Origin: Chara braunii
Taxonomy: Eukaryota > Streptophyta > Charophyceae > Charales > Characeae
Direction: 5' to 3'
DNA: 64,000 nt
Assembly (NCBI GenBank): GCA_003427395.1
Contig: BFEA01000168.1
Coordinates: forward strand, 626,835-690,834
Both the position numbers and the translations under genes were made by a program. Below are positions 28,636 to 37,850 of this stretch, piece by piece (within the stretch, counting starts at the first letter, position 1; the number at the start of each line of letters is the position of its first letter). Under the pieces are notes generated by a model. It was given only the letters and a program-made list of their open reading frames with translations, made no database searches and was not told where the DNA came from.

Positions 28636-29775
28636 ATCGTTCTCGCACTTAGCAGCATGGCAAAGCGACCTGGCGAAGCTAGCTGCTTCGTCTTTGAGGG
28701 CATGGAAGGCAATGAGGACATGTTCCTCATGAGCTATCTTCTGAAGGTGTACATAGGAGTTTATGTTTGCCTCCTAGTTATCGAAGTTCTCCTCCTCCTT
28801 CCCGTTGTAGGAATCAGGGAACTTCACCTTAACAGGCTCTCTACGAGGACGAACCTCCTCCTCCCTTGGGGCAGCAAGTTTTGCGCCTTCTATGGCGCAT
28901 GTACAAAATCGCTCCGTATTTTCTAAACTCGCCTTCACCTCTTAGCCCAACATGCATCATCATTTCGCATGCGAACTCTCTAAACCCCAATCGTATTGAT
29001 CCCAAGGCTACATCTTGACTTCTAGCGAATTGGAACTGCTCTTCCTGAGCCTGTGCCAGGAGTTCAATAATTCTTGTTGCGCCTCCATCTACACCCTTTG
29101 TTGTTTCACCCCCTCCAATTCTTTTGCCGCCTTACTTGCCGCCTCCAACCTTTGCTTCTTGTCCCTGGTCAGACGCAACTTTCATTCTAACTTCTTCTCC
29201 TCTTCTATCCTCTGACGCTTGAGGGGGTCTTCTTCAGCTTCCAACTCCTTTATGACCGCCTCCTGTTCTTCGCTGGAGACATATAACATCGCCGCCTCCT
29301 CTTCACCCAGGGACAGATTAGCGACCCATTCTGAGGCCTTTTCTATCCAAGGGTCCTCCTCCTTTGTGCCACTTGACTCCCCTCTTCTCCTGATACTCCT
29401 TATCAGGGGCACTTCTTCTTCCACCTTTTTCTCTTGTTGTTTTCTCTTCTTCTACTTCCACTGCTTTCAATTTTTCTTCCTCCTCTTTTTTTAACTTCTC
29501 CAACTCCTCCAGCTTCTTCTTCTTCGAGGCTTGCTCATCCAATAAGGCCAATTTCTTAGCCTGCTTCGCCAACTCCTCCCTCCTGGCCTTCTGCTCGGCC
29601 AGAATCTTTGCAGCCTCCTCCTCCTGCTCCTTGTATAAGGAGTGGTTCCAGTTCCACCTCTCGTCTCCACTCTACACGTAAACGTGTTCCAAAATCCTAA
29701 CGGAAAAAGGAGAAGCCAGAGGGTTTCCCAGAGGGAGAACCCCACGAGCAAGCCGTACATAGGGTAGTCATCCAT
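28636..29775 (-). pseudogene. gag N-terminal coiled-coil half, element 3
   Basis: Frames shift several times, but the readings TKEEDPWIEKASEWVANLSL, GEEEAAMLYVSSEEQEAVIK and a long Lys/Glu-rich coiled coil (KKKLEELEKLKKEEEEKLKA) match the N-terminal part of element 5 gag (WMEKKITEWVANLSLGEDEE). The start is near 29775. Confidence 0.75.
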
Positions 29776-30203
29776 GGTGTCAGGTGCACGACAAGGACTG
29801 TCCCACTTCTCACCATGTAGACCTACCCACTTGACTGACTGACTGACTCTCTAGGGACTACAGGATCCTTGTAGGACCCTGTCAACTATGGTCTCTAGCC
29901 TAGACCTAATACTCCAGCTGTCACTACAGGACTTCGATGCTCATCAGGAGGCATTTAAGGAAATCCCCCATAACTCCCTAGGAATTATTTAACGTCGCAG
30001 ACAGGACGACGCGATCAGCAAGTGTGGGTTTGGTCAACGCAGCTCTACAACCTCATCCACGGAATTCCTAACACCTGGACAGAAGAGACTCAATGCAGAA
30101 AGAAGAGAGACAGACAAACTCAGCAAGTACCATGGGGTGAGTGCACATCCATAGGGCGAGGGAATAGGTTGAAGGCTTGATGAGAGTATACCAACTTCGG
30201 CTT
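29776..30203 (-). other. leader of element 3, gag-proximal part
   Basis: Non-coding, aligned with 45435-45976 of element 5 (shared words GATCAGGAGGCATTTAAGGA-type and AGAAGAGACTCAATGCAGAA). It contains four tandem GACT units at about 29832-29850. Confidence 0.6.
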
Positions 30204-30376
30204 GGTCAAAGTCGTGGTCAACAACTCCGATCAACGCTAGTCAACGCTGATCAACACCTTGGTCAACGCCAGTCAACCCTCTATCAATGCCTTGGTCAAC
30301 GCCGGTCAACACCCCGATCAACGCCTCGGTCAACCCTCGATCAACTCTCAGTCAACTCCCCGGTCAACGTTCAACT
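30204..30376 (-). promoter_or_regulatory. W-box-like (TTGAC) array in element 3 leader
   Basis: Ten GTCAA words (TTGAC in element sense), mostly GGTCAAC or AGTCAAC, with interspersed GATCAAC variants, in 173 bp. TTGAC[CT] is the WRKY W-box core. Element 5 has the same array at 45977-46076 at the corresponding place. Spacing is irregular, about 10-25 bp, so it is a degenerate heptamer array rather than a fixed-period satellite. Confidence 0.7.
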
Positions 30377-30629
30377 CGGCTATGGCTGCCGACTCCTTTC
30401 CTCCTCACCAACCTTCAATGTTCTCCTTCTTTCTCACTTCCTTCACCCCGGCTATGGCTTCTCTCTCCTTCTTCGTCCCTCCTTTCTCTTCCTTAGCTAT
30501 GGCTTCTCTCTCCTCTTGGTCTCTCCCTCCTCCTTGGTCATTCTTCCTTCTTCTTCGTTAACTCTGTGCTCGAGCTCTGCGGCTATGGCCGCCACTTCCT
30601 TCCGTGGAACGCACAACAATCTTGTATCG

Positions 30630-30631
<2 letters not shown>
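30377..30631 (-). other. leader of element 3 between array and CT tract
   Basis: Pyrimidine-rich non-coding sequence with three repeats of CTATGGCT followed by TCTCTC, and one GCGGCTATGGCCGCC palindrome at about 30577-30591. The palindrome is shared with element 5 (46418-46432). Confidence 0.6.

Positions 30632-30719
<88 letters not shown>
30632..30719 (+). repeat. (CT)n microsatellite, 88 bp
   Basis: About 44 CT units at the PBS-proximal end of the element 3 leader. Element 5 has two shorter CT tracts at the same relative place. Confidence 0.95.
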
Positions 30720-30722
<3 letters not shown>

Positions 30723-30827
30723 ATTATCTTCTTTGCAGGTACGCGGCACCTCCTTCCGCAGCGCAGCTATGGCGGACTCTTCTTCTTCAGCGCACTTCTG
30801 CTATGACGCGTGGAATAGTGGGAACCA

Positions 30828-30839
30828 GCTCTGATACCA
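30828..30839 (-). other. primer-binding site, element 3
   Basis: Minus strand TGGTATCAGAGC, an exact match to the complement of the initiator tRNA-Met 3' end, one base inside the LTR at 30841. Confidence 0.88.
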
Positions 30840-30840
30840 A

Positions 30841-31782
30841 TGCTTTCGTCTTCACTTCGAATGCATGCAACCAAGTGGCAAACCACACTGGTGCGATGCG
30901 CCCACACAAACCTCAAAGACGTTCAAGTCGCGAACATAGTTCGGATACAAACTTGCTTCAAACTGGCTATGGCGCCTGAGCGCCTCCACTCCCCTTGTCC
31001 GGCACTGAATACACCTCAACTGTTCGCACACACCCAGCTTTGGATCTCTCTGAATATCCCACACGCACTCACGTTGTACTCCACTCACACTCACTTACAC
31101 ACTGGACACTATCCCTAACCTATGGCGGCTATGGCCGCTCGCTACTATTAACATTGGACGCCATCTCCTTCCTTTAGCCCACTTCGGCTTCGGGCAGACC
31201 ACCTCGCACAAGACTCATGGGCAGCGCTTCCGCATGGCTCACACAGGAATGAATGAATGGCTGGACACTGCCTCTTGATTTATACTTCTCTTGGTCACTG
31301 GTCTGCCCCTTTTCCACCGGGCCCTTGGTGCACACAGTCCCACATGGTACTCGCTGACTGGACTAAGTTAGACTGAGACTGGGTGCCGCTGAGTAAACAA
31401 GGGTGACTCACCACTTGCCCGCTTGCCTCTGGTCTGCTGTGAGCAACGTTCGAAAGGCCACTTCCGGACCTTCTGGAAGCATGCGGACTTGGACTTTCAA
31501 AGCTGTAGCAGCTACGACTTTGACCCTTCAGGACTGTAGCAGCTACGACCTTGACCTTTCAGAATCGCTACAGCTACGACCTCTACGCAACTTTGACCCC
31601 TACTCGACAGACCTAAGGTTCAAGACCCGACAACTACACCGACCTACGACAGACAACAACTGACTCCTAAAACGCAGGTCACGGGTTCAAAACAAACAGG
31701 GGTACTGTACACGGGCGAGGTAAGGTCTAGGGATCGATCCCTGGGATCTGCATCTGTCACTGCAAAGGTGAAAACCATTTCA
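30841..31782 (-). mobile_element. 5' LTR of element 3 (942 bp)
   Basis: On the plus strand it runs TGCTTTCGTC ... GAAAACCATTTCA. In element sense it starts TGAAATGGTTTTCACC, as in elements 2 and 4, and ends CA beside the PBS. A minus-strand TATA (GTATAAATC) lies at 31277-31284 within a block conserved in element 5. It includes the GCGGCTATGGCCGC palindrome near 31125. Next to it on the outside are the LTR-like tandem repeats. Confidence 0.85.
31277..31284 (-). promoter_or_regulatory. TATA box of element 3 LTR
   Basis: Minus strand TATAAATC. The surrounding GCTGCCTC...TGATTTATACTTCT is kept in the element 5 LTR (47193-47200), which supports function. Confidence 0.65.
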
Positions 31783-33680
31783 TATCAGATCAATGAGAAA
31801 GAACCAGCGAATATGGCACATGTGTGCAATCAGACTTGTCTCAATTTCTCTCGCAACATGCATACATGTATGTGCCGATGACAACACAACTTCGTCAACT
31901 CAGAATCAGCAACAAATTCACTATGGCGTACCACGCCCACACAGAAAACTCAGAAGTATGGCCTTAGGTCAGGAACTCAGCTTAAGTCAACTCGTCGCAT
32001 CTAGCAGCAATGGGCGCCACACGCTGGTCTGAACTCCCACTCGAACACTTTATCCAACATCAGACACACTCTCACTTACACACGGACGCACTAGGATCTA
32101 CCCTTAGACAATATGACTTGCAGATAGCAAACCCTAAGGGATGTAAGCTTACACAACTTCATTGCATTCTTACACTGGAATCTGGAATTTGAAACTGTAT
32201 TCTTTTGAAGCTCCATACGGACCAGACCCACAATGAACATCTACAGGCTGCTCTGCTGACCAACCTCCTTGTATGGCGTGCCTATGAGTAAGTAGGGGTT
32301 CAACACCGCTGCGGAGAAGCATTGAATAGGGGTCTGCAGCCAGCTTCTCCCAAAGAGATAGGTGTTTGTTAGAAATCCTCCAAGCTCAGACCAGAGCGAA
32401 AAAGAGACCATTAAGCAAGAACAGAATGATAGGCAGCACCAGGATAAAAAACGAAAAAGAAAAAGAAAAACAGCAGCAAAGGTTGATAACCACGCTGATC
32501 CCTTCATGGGTGTGAGCCCATGTGGAGATATTCATGCAAGTTAAATCAATTTCAAATCTTTCCAATGCTCGTTACTTCAACTGGCAAGCTCTGCTTGGAC
32601 TTGCTATGAGATCAACGAGAAAGAACCAGCGAATATGGCACGTGTGCAATCAGACTTGTCTCAATTTCTCTCACAACATGCATACATGTATGTCCCGATG
32701 ACAACACAACTTCGTCAACTCATAGTCAGCAACAAACTCGTGATGGCATAGTGCACCCACACAGAAAACTCAGAAGTATGGCCTTAGGTCAGGAACTCAG
32801 CTTAAGTCAACTCGTCACATCCAGCGGCTATGGCCGCTGCGCGCTGGTCTGAATTCCGACTCGAACACTGTGTCCAACATCAGACACACTCTCACTTACA
32901 TGAGGACACACTAGGATCTACCCTTAGACAATATGACTTGCAGATAGCAAACCCTAAGGGATGTAAGCTTACACAACTTCATTGCATTATTATACTGGAA
33001 TCTGGATTTTGAAACTGTATTCTTTTGAAGCTCCATATGGACCAGACCCACAATGAACATCTACAGGCTTGGTATGGCGCGCCTATGGGTAAGTAGGGGT
33101 TCAACACCCCTGCGGAGAAGCATTGAATAGGGGTCTGCAGCCAGCTTCTCCCAAAGGGATGGGTGTTTGTTAGAAATCCTCCAAGCTCAGACCAGAGGGA
33201 AAAAGAGACCATTAGGTTATAAAAATCGAAAAAGAAAAAGAAAACCACGCTGATCCCTTTATGGGTGTGAGCCCATGTGGAGATATTCATGCAAGTTCAA
33301 TCAAGTTCAAATCTTTCCAATGCTCGTTACTTCAACTGGCAAGCTCTGCTTGGACTTGCTATGAGATCAACGAGAAAGAACCAGCGAATATGGGACACGT
33401 GTGCAATCAGACTTGTCTCAATTTCTCTCGCAACATGCATACATGTATGTGCCGATGACAACACAATTTCGTGAACTCATAATCAGCAACAAACTCGCGA
33501 TGGCGTAGTACGCCCACACAGAAAACTCAGAAGTATGGCCTTAGGTCAGGAACTCAGCTTCAGTCAACTCGTCACATCTAGCGGCTACGGCCGCTGCACG
33601 CTGGTCTGAATTCCCACTCGAACACTGTATCCAACATCAGACACACTCTCACTTACACGCAGACGCATAGGATCTACCCT
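31783..33680 (+). repeat. tandem LTR-like repeat array (copies B, C, D)
   Basis: Three consecutive copies of the unit also found at 15568-16380: a partial B (31783-32163), a full C (32164-32989, 826 bp) and a shorter D (32990-33680, with two internal deletions). Copies begin near ...CTGGAATCTGGA and end ...GATGTAAGCTTACACAACTT. Words such as CGCCCACACAGAAAACTCAG parallel the R/U5 side of the element 3 LTR, so I read the array as tandem LTR-derived segments. No coding region. Confidence 0.8.
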
Positions 33681-34330
33681 GAATGTCCACGCCCCTACAC
33701 ACACACACACTGCACTCTATCTGCTGATGTCAACAACCTGGTGGCTATGACCGCCGTCATCTTCCTCCTCCACTAGCGGCTATGGCCGCTCATCTTCTTC
33801 CTCGTCGGCCACCTGCAGACCTCCGACGCACAAGTCGCATAAGCAGCACTTCCGCATGGCTCACAGGCTAATTAATGAAATGGCTTGGCGCTGCCTCGTC
33901 GGTGGTCTGGCCTGCCTCCGGTCCCAGGCCCAGACGTGTGCAGCCCCACTTGCTGACTAGACAAAGTGGACTGACTGGGACTGCCCACTGGGACTGCTGA
34001 CTGGACATGGACTAGACTCTACCTTGCTGACTGAGGTACAGCGACTGACGCTTACAGGTCCGAAGAGCCAAGTAGTAGCTTCTAGACTGACCCTTCGCTA
34101 CACTGAGGACTCACCTATAGGACTGACCCTAAGACTACTAACCCTAAGGTCTTCGGCTCAAGTCCACAAGATCCAGACTATATACGTAAAACATTTGTAC
34201 ACGAGTTGAGGGACAGGTTGCGGGTTCAAAGCACACATAGGGCCAACGGGTAACTGTGTAGGGGTACGGAAGGTTTAGGGATTGAGCCCTGGTATCCGCA
34301 ATGTCGCGCGGACTGAGTGAAACCGTTTCA
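33681..34330 (-). mobile_element. 3' LTR of element 4 (partial)
   Basis: The outer end in element sense is TGAAACGGTTTCACTCAGTC (34330 leftward), preceded by the purine tract GACAGCGGGAG (34331-34341), so the LTR start is fixed by its PPT. Internal words match the element 3 and 5 LTRs (CAGCACTTCCGCATGGCTCA). The other end merges with repeat copy D near 33680. Confidence 0.75.
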
Positions 34331-34341
34331 CTCCCGCTGTC

Positions 34342-34600
34342 GTACATTCGAGGTCCTCCGAGAATCCCTTAATCCAAGGCAAGACCTTTACCTTTCTTAA
34401 CTCTTTCATAAGCATGAACTATGTCGGGAGCCGTCTCTTGAAATTCAGTTCGTGTGAACCATCTGCCGTCCTCAGGTTCCTGGTAGGCAAACCTAACTCT
34501 GTATTGCTTCTAAGGACGACCTTGACCTCCAATCCGAAAGACATCTTCTTGCAGTGTGCGGTCTACGTCGTATGTGCCATACATGTCTGGCGGAATCATT
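34342..34600 (-). pseudogene. chromodomain-like tail of element 4 integrase
   Basis: Minus strand: VFRIGGQGRP, a stop, then KQYRVRFAYQEPEDGRWFTR, TEFQETAPDIVHAYERVKKG. It aligns with element 1 (FLLQFSY ... GWLTRSELQATAPAVL) and element 3 (QYKVRFAFQE). The segment is followed directly by the mitochondrial insertion. Confidence 0.75.
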
Positions 34601-34614
34601 GACCTCCGTGAAGT

Positions 34615-34815
34615 GCGGATTTTCCTATAGCTCCAATAAAGAGTAAAACACAAAGTAGTTGTTAGTGCATGAATTTTCATATTAAAAAAAGTGAAAGGAG
34701 GTTCCCACACAAAGGCACTAGCACAAGCAAAAATGGTTGAAAAGTCTACTGTTTGAAAAATAGCAAAACAACCCATAATACCAAGAGCTAATCCAAAATC
34801 CCCCCTACTCGATTC
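34615..34815 (-). pseudogene. nad5: mitochondrial nad5 fragment
   Basis: GDFGLALGIMGCFAIFQTVD then FSTIFACASAF is the highly conserved NADH dehydrogenase subunit 5 transmembrane segment. It continues to FNMKIHALTTTLCFTL and, after a one-base shift, FIGAIGKSA. An extra G in a G-run near 34805 shifts the upstream frame (HVNRVG). NAD5 is a proton-pumping membrane subunit of respiratory complex I. This is a dead copy of about 65 codons. Confidence 0.88.
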
Positions 34816-35014
34816 ACATGCATTGCTCTGGCTATATGCTGAAACCGCCGCCGAGTATCCAATAATGAATGCGTCGGTGCGGACAATCAGCAAGGAAGGA
34901 AGTCTAAGACCGTAAAGCCTCAACGACTGCACGCCAGACATCCCATATATATAAGATGGGATGATGATACAGTCTGAACTTCCAGGCGACTGGAAGCTTA
35001 AGCGTTTCGCTTGG

Positions 35015-35190
35015 GATAACCTGCTACTAATTCTTCTTCAGCTTCTGGCAAATCAAATGGTAATCTTTCACATTATGCTGAGGATGCTATCAAAAAGGTA
35101 ATAAAACCAACCGGCTGGCACCATATATTCCAGTTGAAAATCCCATATTGGCACTGTTGTTCAATAATCTCATAAATACTCAAAAGTATT
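35015..35190 (-). pseudogene. nad1: mitochondrial nad1 fragment
   Basis: Reads IIEQQCQYGIFNWNIW, QPVGFITFLIASSA, a TAA in place of the expected Glu (GAA), then CERLPFDLPEAEEELVAGY. The last motif is the signature of NADH dehydrogenase subunit 1, at the quinone-binding side of complex I. One nonsense change in about 55 codons indicates moderate age. Confidence 0.88.
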
Positions 35191-35194
35191 ACAT

Positions 35195-35290
35195 AATTAT
35201 AGTTGATAAAAAGATATAATTTTTATCTCTACTACAGAACCGTACATGAAACTTTTATCTCGTACGGCTCCTTAATAACTAAAGATATAA
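35195..35290 (-). ncRNA. group II intron domain V (and VI) remnant
   Basis: Minus strand 35270-35237 reads GAGCCGTACGAGATAAAAGT then TTCATGTACGGTTC, the 34-nt domain V hairpin of group II introns (AGCCGT ... ACGGTT pairing with a bulge). The following AT-rich stretch ending near 35195 would be domain VI and the 3' splice site, and nad1 coding follows immediately. The intron 5' part is missing. Confidence 0.85.
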
Positions 35291-35467
35291 AAAAGAGAAA
35301 AGAGAATAATCAAGATACATAAATGATATCAATACAAAAGAGATTGAACAAGTGAAGTACGTAAGAATTAAGTAAACAAATCATACAATATGATAATACG
35401 TATATATACTTATTATCATATTGTATGACTTGTTTACTATATTCTTTATTCTATATTCTATATTCTA

Positions 35468-35621
35468 AAATGCCTGTAATTATCTGGATTACCAAACAAA
35501 TACCAGCAAGAGATCCAAAACCCCACCAATAGCTGAGATTGCTAGGACTTGGATAATCTACCAAATGATTGTTGAATGTAGAAAATATAGGTTGTTTAAG
35601 AATCGATAGTCGGCTTACCAT
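35468..35621 (-). pseudogene. cob: mitochondrial cob exon 1 fragment
   Basis: Starts at an ATG (35621): [51 protein letters not shown]. This is the N-terminus of cytochrome b of the bc1 complex, with no stop in about 50 codons. It ends at a point where plant and algal cob genes often carry introns; the next 190 bp are AT-rich and non-coding. Confidence 0.9.
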
Positions 35622-35734
35622 ACATATTCAATTTTTTTTTTTAATGGTGTGGTCAAATAGTTAAAAAACAAAAACACAATTTTAAGCTAAGACATTGAAT
35701 CCGATAACTCACGGCAACAACTTTGATGCATGGA

Positions 35735-36198
35735 AGACCAGATACGTATGGAGGTGCGAGATGTTTTCCTGTGCTGCGAATTCCTTTGACTTGACCCAAA
35801 CTGGGTCGCCTACCCTAAACTATGAGGGTTTGTGATGCTTGTTCGCCTATTCAATCATGCGAAGCTGGGCCTTTCTAAGGTTTTCAACTACCCTAGTGAC
35901 TTCCTTCTCCTGCTGCAAGGCGTATTCTCTAATACTAAGGGGTGACCTCTGAATCTGATCCTGGTTCAGTCCTTTAAACGACCTACGTGGTTTGAAGGAC
36001 TCATGCAGCTCGTTAGAAGTTACATTTTGAGTAGTTGTTGCAAGATCTTATTCATCTACTATGTCTGGCCGTTTGTCTCTGGATGATGATCGGGCGACAT
36101 CAATAGCTTAGAGCCGTAGATTCTCATGAGATCTTCGTCGATTCTGGCTGGTAAACCGCGTGTCCCAATCACTAACTATGGACAGCGGTATCCCATGC
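35735..36198 (-). pseudogene. integrase C-terminal part of core, element 4
   Basis: Fragments in several frames: the Glu-motif region corresponding to plus 36050-36110 (SPDHHPETNGQT-like), QEKEVTRVVENLRKAQLRMI, and GDPVWVKSKEFAAQENISHL, which is the gypsy V-G-D-x-V-W-V segment before the GPY/F domain. It is interrupted by the NUMT on the left. Confidence 0.65.
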
Positions 36199-36633
36199 TC
36201 ACTTAAACCAAAAGTCCAAAAACTTCTCTATAACTAGGTTTGTTCTTGCCTCCACAGGCAAAGGTAGGAAAACTGCATACTTGCTAAATCGGTCTACTAT
36301 GACCATGACTTGACTTTTGCCATGCCTACTTACTCTGGTATCCATGAAATCAATGAACACCGACTCTCTGGGTCCTGCAAGGATAGGCAAGGGTCTTAGG
36401 AGACTTAAAGGTGCTCGTGTCATTGTCTTGTTGCGCTGACAGACTTTACAAGTGCGAATATACTCTATGCAGTCGACCTTCATGTCAGGCCATGTATACG
36501 ACATCACGAGGTTGGCTAAAGTCTTTTGCCAACCAAAGTGTTCTTCTGTATCATGGCATCCCCCTAGGATTAAACTATTTGAGTTCTTCATTATTGGGGA
36601 CGCATAGTCTATCAACAACGTTGGTCTTCTCAA
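36199..36633 (-). pseudogene. integrase HHCC and core start, element 4
   Basis: LILGGCHDTEEHFGWQKTLA, EYIRTCKVCQRNKT (HHCC), LLRPLPILAGPRESVFIDFM with the first catalytic Asp, then SQVMVIVDRFSKYAVFLPLP. Open throughout. It is the best-preserved integrase segment of this family in the window. Confidence 0.9.
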
Positions 36634-36824
36634 AGAGGAGCCTGGTCGTGGTGCGATAATTTGGCTAACTATCAGAACCTATCTAGCCATGGCCTAAACA
36701 AGTCGTTCATGCAGCGCTGAAATGGTCTTCTCAAAGAGGAGCCCGTTCATGGTGCGGTAATTTGGCTCACTATCAGAACCTATCCAGCCACGGCCTAAAC
36801 AAGTCGTTCATGCAGCGCTGGAAT
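36623..36824. repeat. 101-bp tandem duplication across a deletion junction
   Basis: The unit starting GGTCTTCTCAAAGAGGAGCC (36623) repeats at 36724 with about 90 percent identity. Each copy joins RT sequence (FQRCMNDLFRPWLDRF) directly to pre-integrase sequence (EPNYRTMNGLLFEKTN), so the deletion that removed YLDD and RNase H came first and the junction was duplicated later. Confidence 0.85.
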
Positions 36825-37210
36825 GTGGCTGGTGCAATGGTCAAAAGGGCATCAGTATAAACTCATAATGCCACTATCTTGTCCGAAACTCCGTCTTGTA
36901 TTGATCATCGTGATGCACCTCTATCTGATGATACCCTGACTTCAAATCTATCTTTGTGAAGTACTTACAACCTTGCACCCGATCCAACAGATCATCTACG
37001 AGGGGCAGTGGTTCTGCATTCTTGACAGTTATGGCGTTCAAGCTCCTATAGTCTATACACATTCTTAGCTCTCCCTATTTCTTGGGGCCGAACAGAACAT
37101 GTGCGCCAAAAGGAGATGAGCTAGGTCAAATCCACCCTTTTTCGAGGAGCTCGTCTAACTGCTTAGGAGACATTCTATAGACTGCTCCCTTAGGCATTCT
37201 ACAGCCAGGC
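36825..37210 (-). pseudogene. reverse transcriptase N-half, element 4
   Basis: [34 protein letters not shown]-like ([20 protein letters not shown]), then TEFRTR. Upstream KKGGAHVLFGPK-type and [11 protein letters not shown] words are readable in shifted frames. The catalytic YLDD segment is deleted, so no RT activity is possible. Confidence 0.88.
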
Positions 37211-37850
37211 TCTATCTCTATACGATGCTGAATGGGTCTTGGCACTACTCCTGACGGTACCTCCGATAATTCTTTCTACTCTGTCAGCAAACTGACAATA
37301 GTGGGATGAATCTCTTTCTCCTCCTTTGGCTGGTCAGAAACTAGCTTAACATACGCTACAAACACATGTACTTCAAGCTACTCTCTCTCAACAAGTCTTG
37401 CGAATGCAGGAGCGCTGAGGCAGCAATGCGCCAGGGAGTTGTCGACCCCTGGCGCAAGGAATAGGCGGGTTTTCTTAATCCCACCCGACGGACTAGGGAA
37501 CCTGCATTTGTGCTCTCTAAGGTGCAAACTGGCCCCAGCTGCCTCTCCCCAATCTGTCCCAACCACTATGTCCAAAAGGGAGGTTCTCTTCTACGAGGAG
37601 AGTCAGGGAGTGGAGGCCTTTCTCTACCTTCCCTGCCTACTCTACTCGAAAGTAAGCCTGGACTCCCTCTACGTATTCCTCGACCCGCATTGTGCGGTTA
37701 TCTGCGAGGATACTGAGTAGAGGCTTTTCTAACTTTTGCACCCTAGCACCAAGTTCTTCAGTGCCTTCTGACTGATGTAACTCCTAGTGGCCCCACTGTC
37801 TATAAGGGCCCCTACGCTAGCTCTAAAAATCTTTGTCTGCTAATAGGAGC
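37211..37850 (-). pseudogene. aspartic protease region, element 4
   Basis: The D-S-G active site is readable as ALIDSGATRSYISQKAL near 37760-37810, and the VVGTDWGEAAGASLHLREHK segment near 37510-37570. The downstream linker GVDNSLAHCCLSAPAFARLV is shared with element 3. Frameshifts divide it. Confidence 0.75.

Larger units (their letters stand above)
24827..31782 (-). mobile_element. Ty3/gypsy element 3 (5' LTR kept)
   Basis: Minus-strand element: 5' LTR 30841-31782, PBS 30828-30839, leader with W-box-like array and CT tract, gag with N-terminal coiled coil, CCHC, protease, RT, RNase H, integrase and the start of a chromodomain-like tail at 24827. Elements 4 and 5 belong to the same family. 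There are many stops and frameshifts. The integrase C-terminus has lost several hundred bp near 24945. Confidence 0.9.
34605..35720 (-). other. nuclear mitochondrial DNA insertion (NUMT) with nad5, nad1, intron and cob pieces
   Basis: An AT-rich block unlike its surroundings that reads, on the minus strand, as mitochondrial cob exon 1, AT-rich spacer, group II intron domain V, nad1 segment, then nad5 segment. These are unrelated genes in a compressed order, so the insert is either a mosaic of mtDNA pieces joined before or during integration, or a rearranged mtDNA. It lies inside the integrase C-terminal region of element 4: element reading stops near 34600 and resumes near 35735 (GDPVWVKSKEFAAQENISHL). 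The exact ends are uncertain. Confidence 0.88.

Noticed and set aside
30497-30806. Frames with poly-SL or poly-RE
   Set aside because: CT microsatellite translations.
34605-35720. Chloroplast origin of the AT-rich block
   Set aside because: Domain V alone would fit plastid or mitochondrial introns, but cob, nad1 and nad5 coding identifies mitochondrial DNA.
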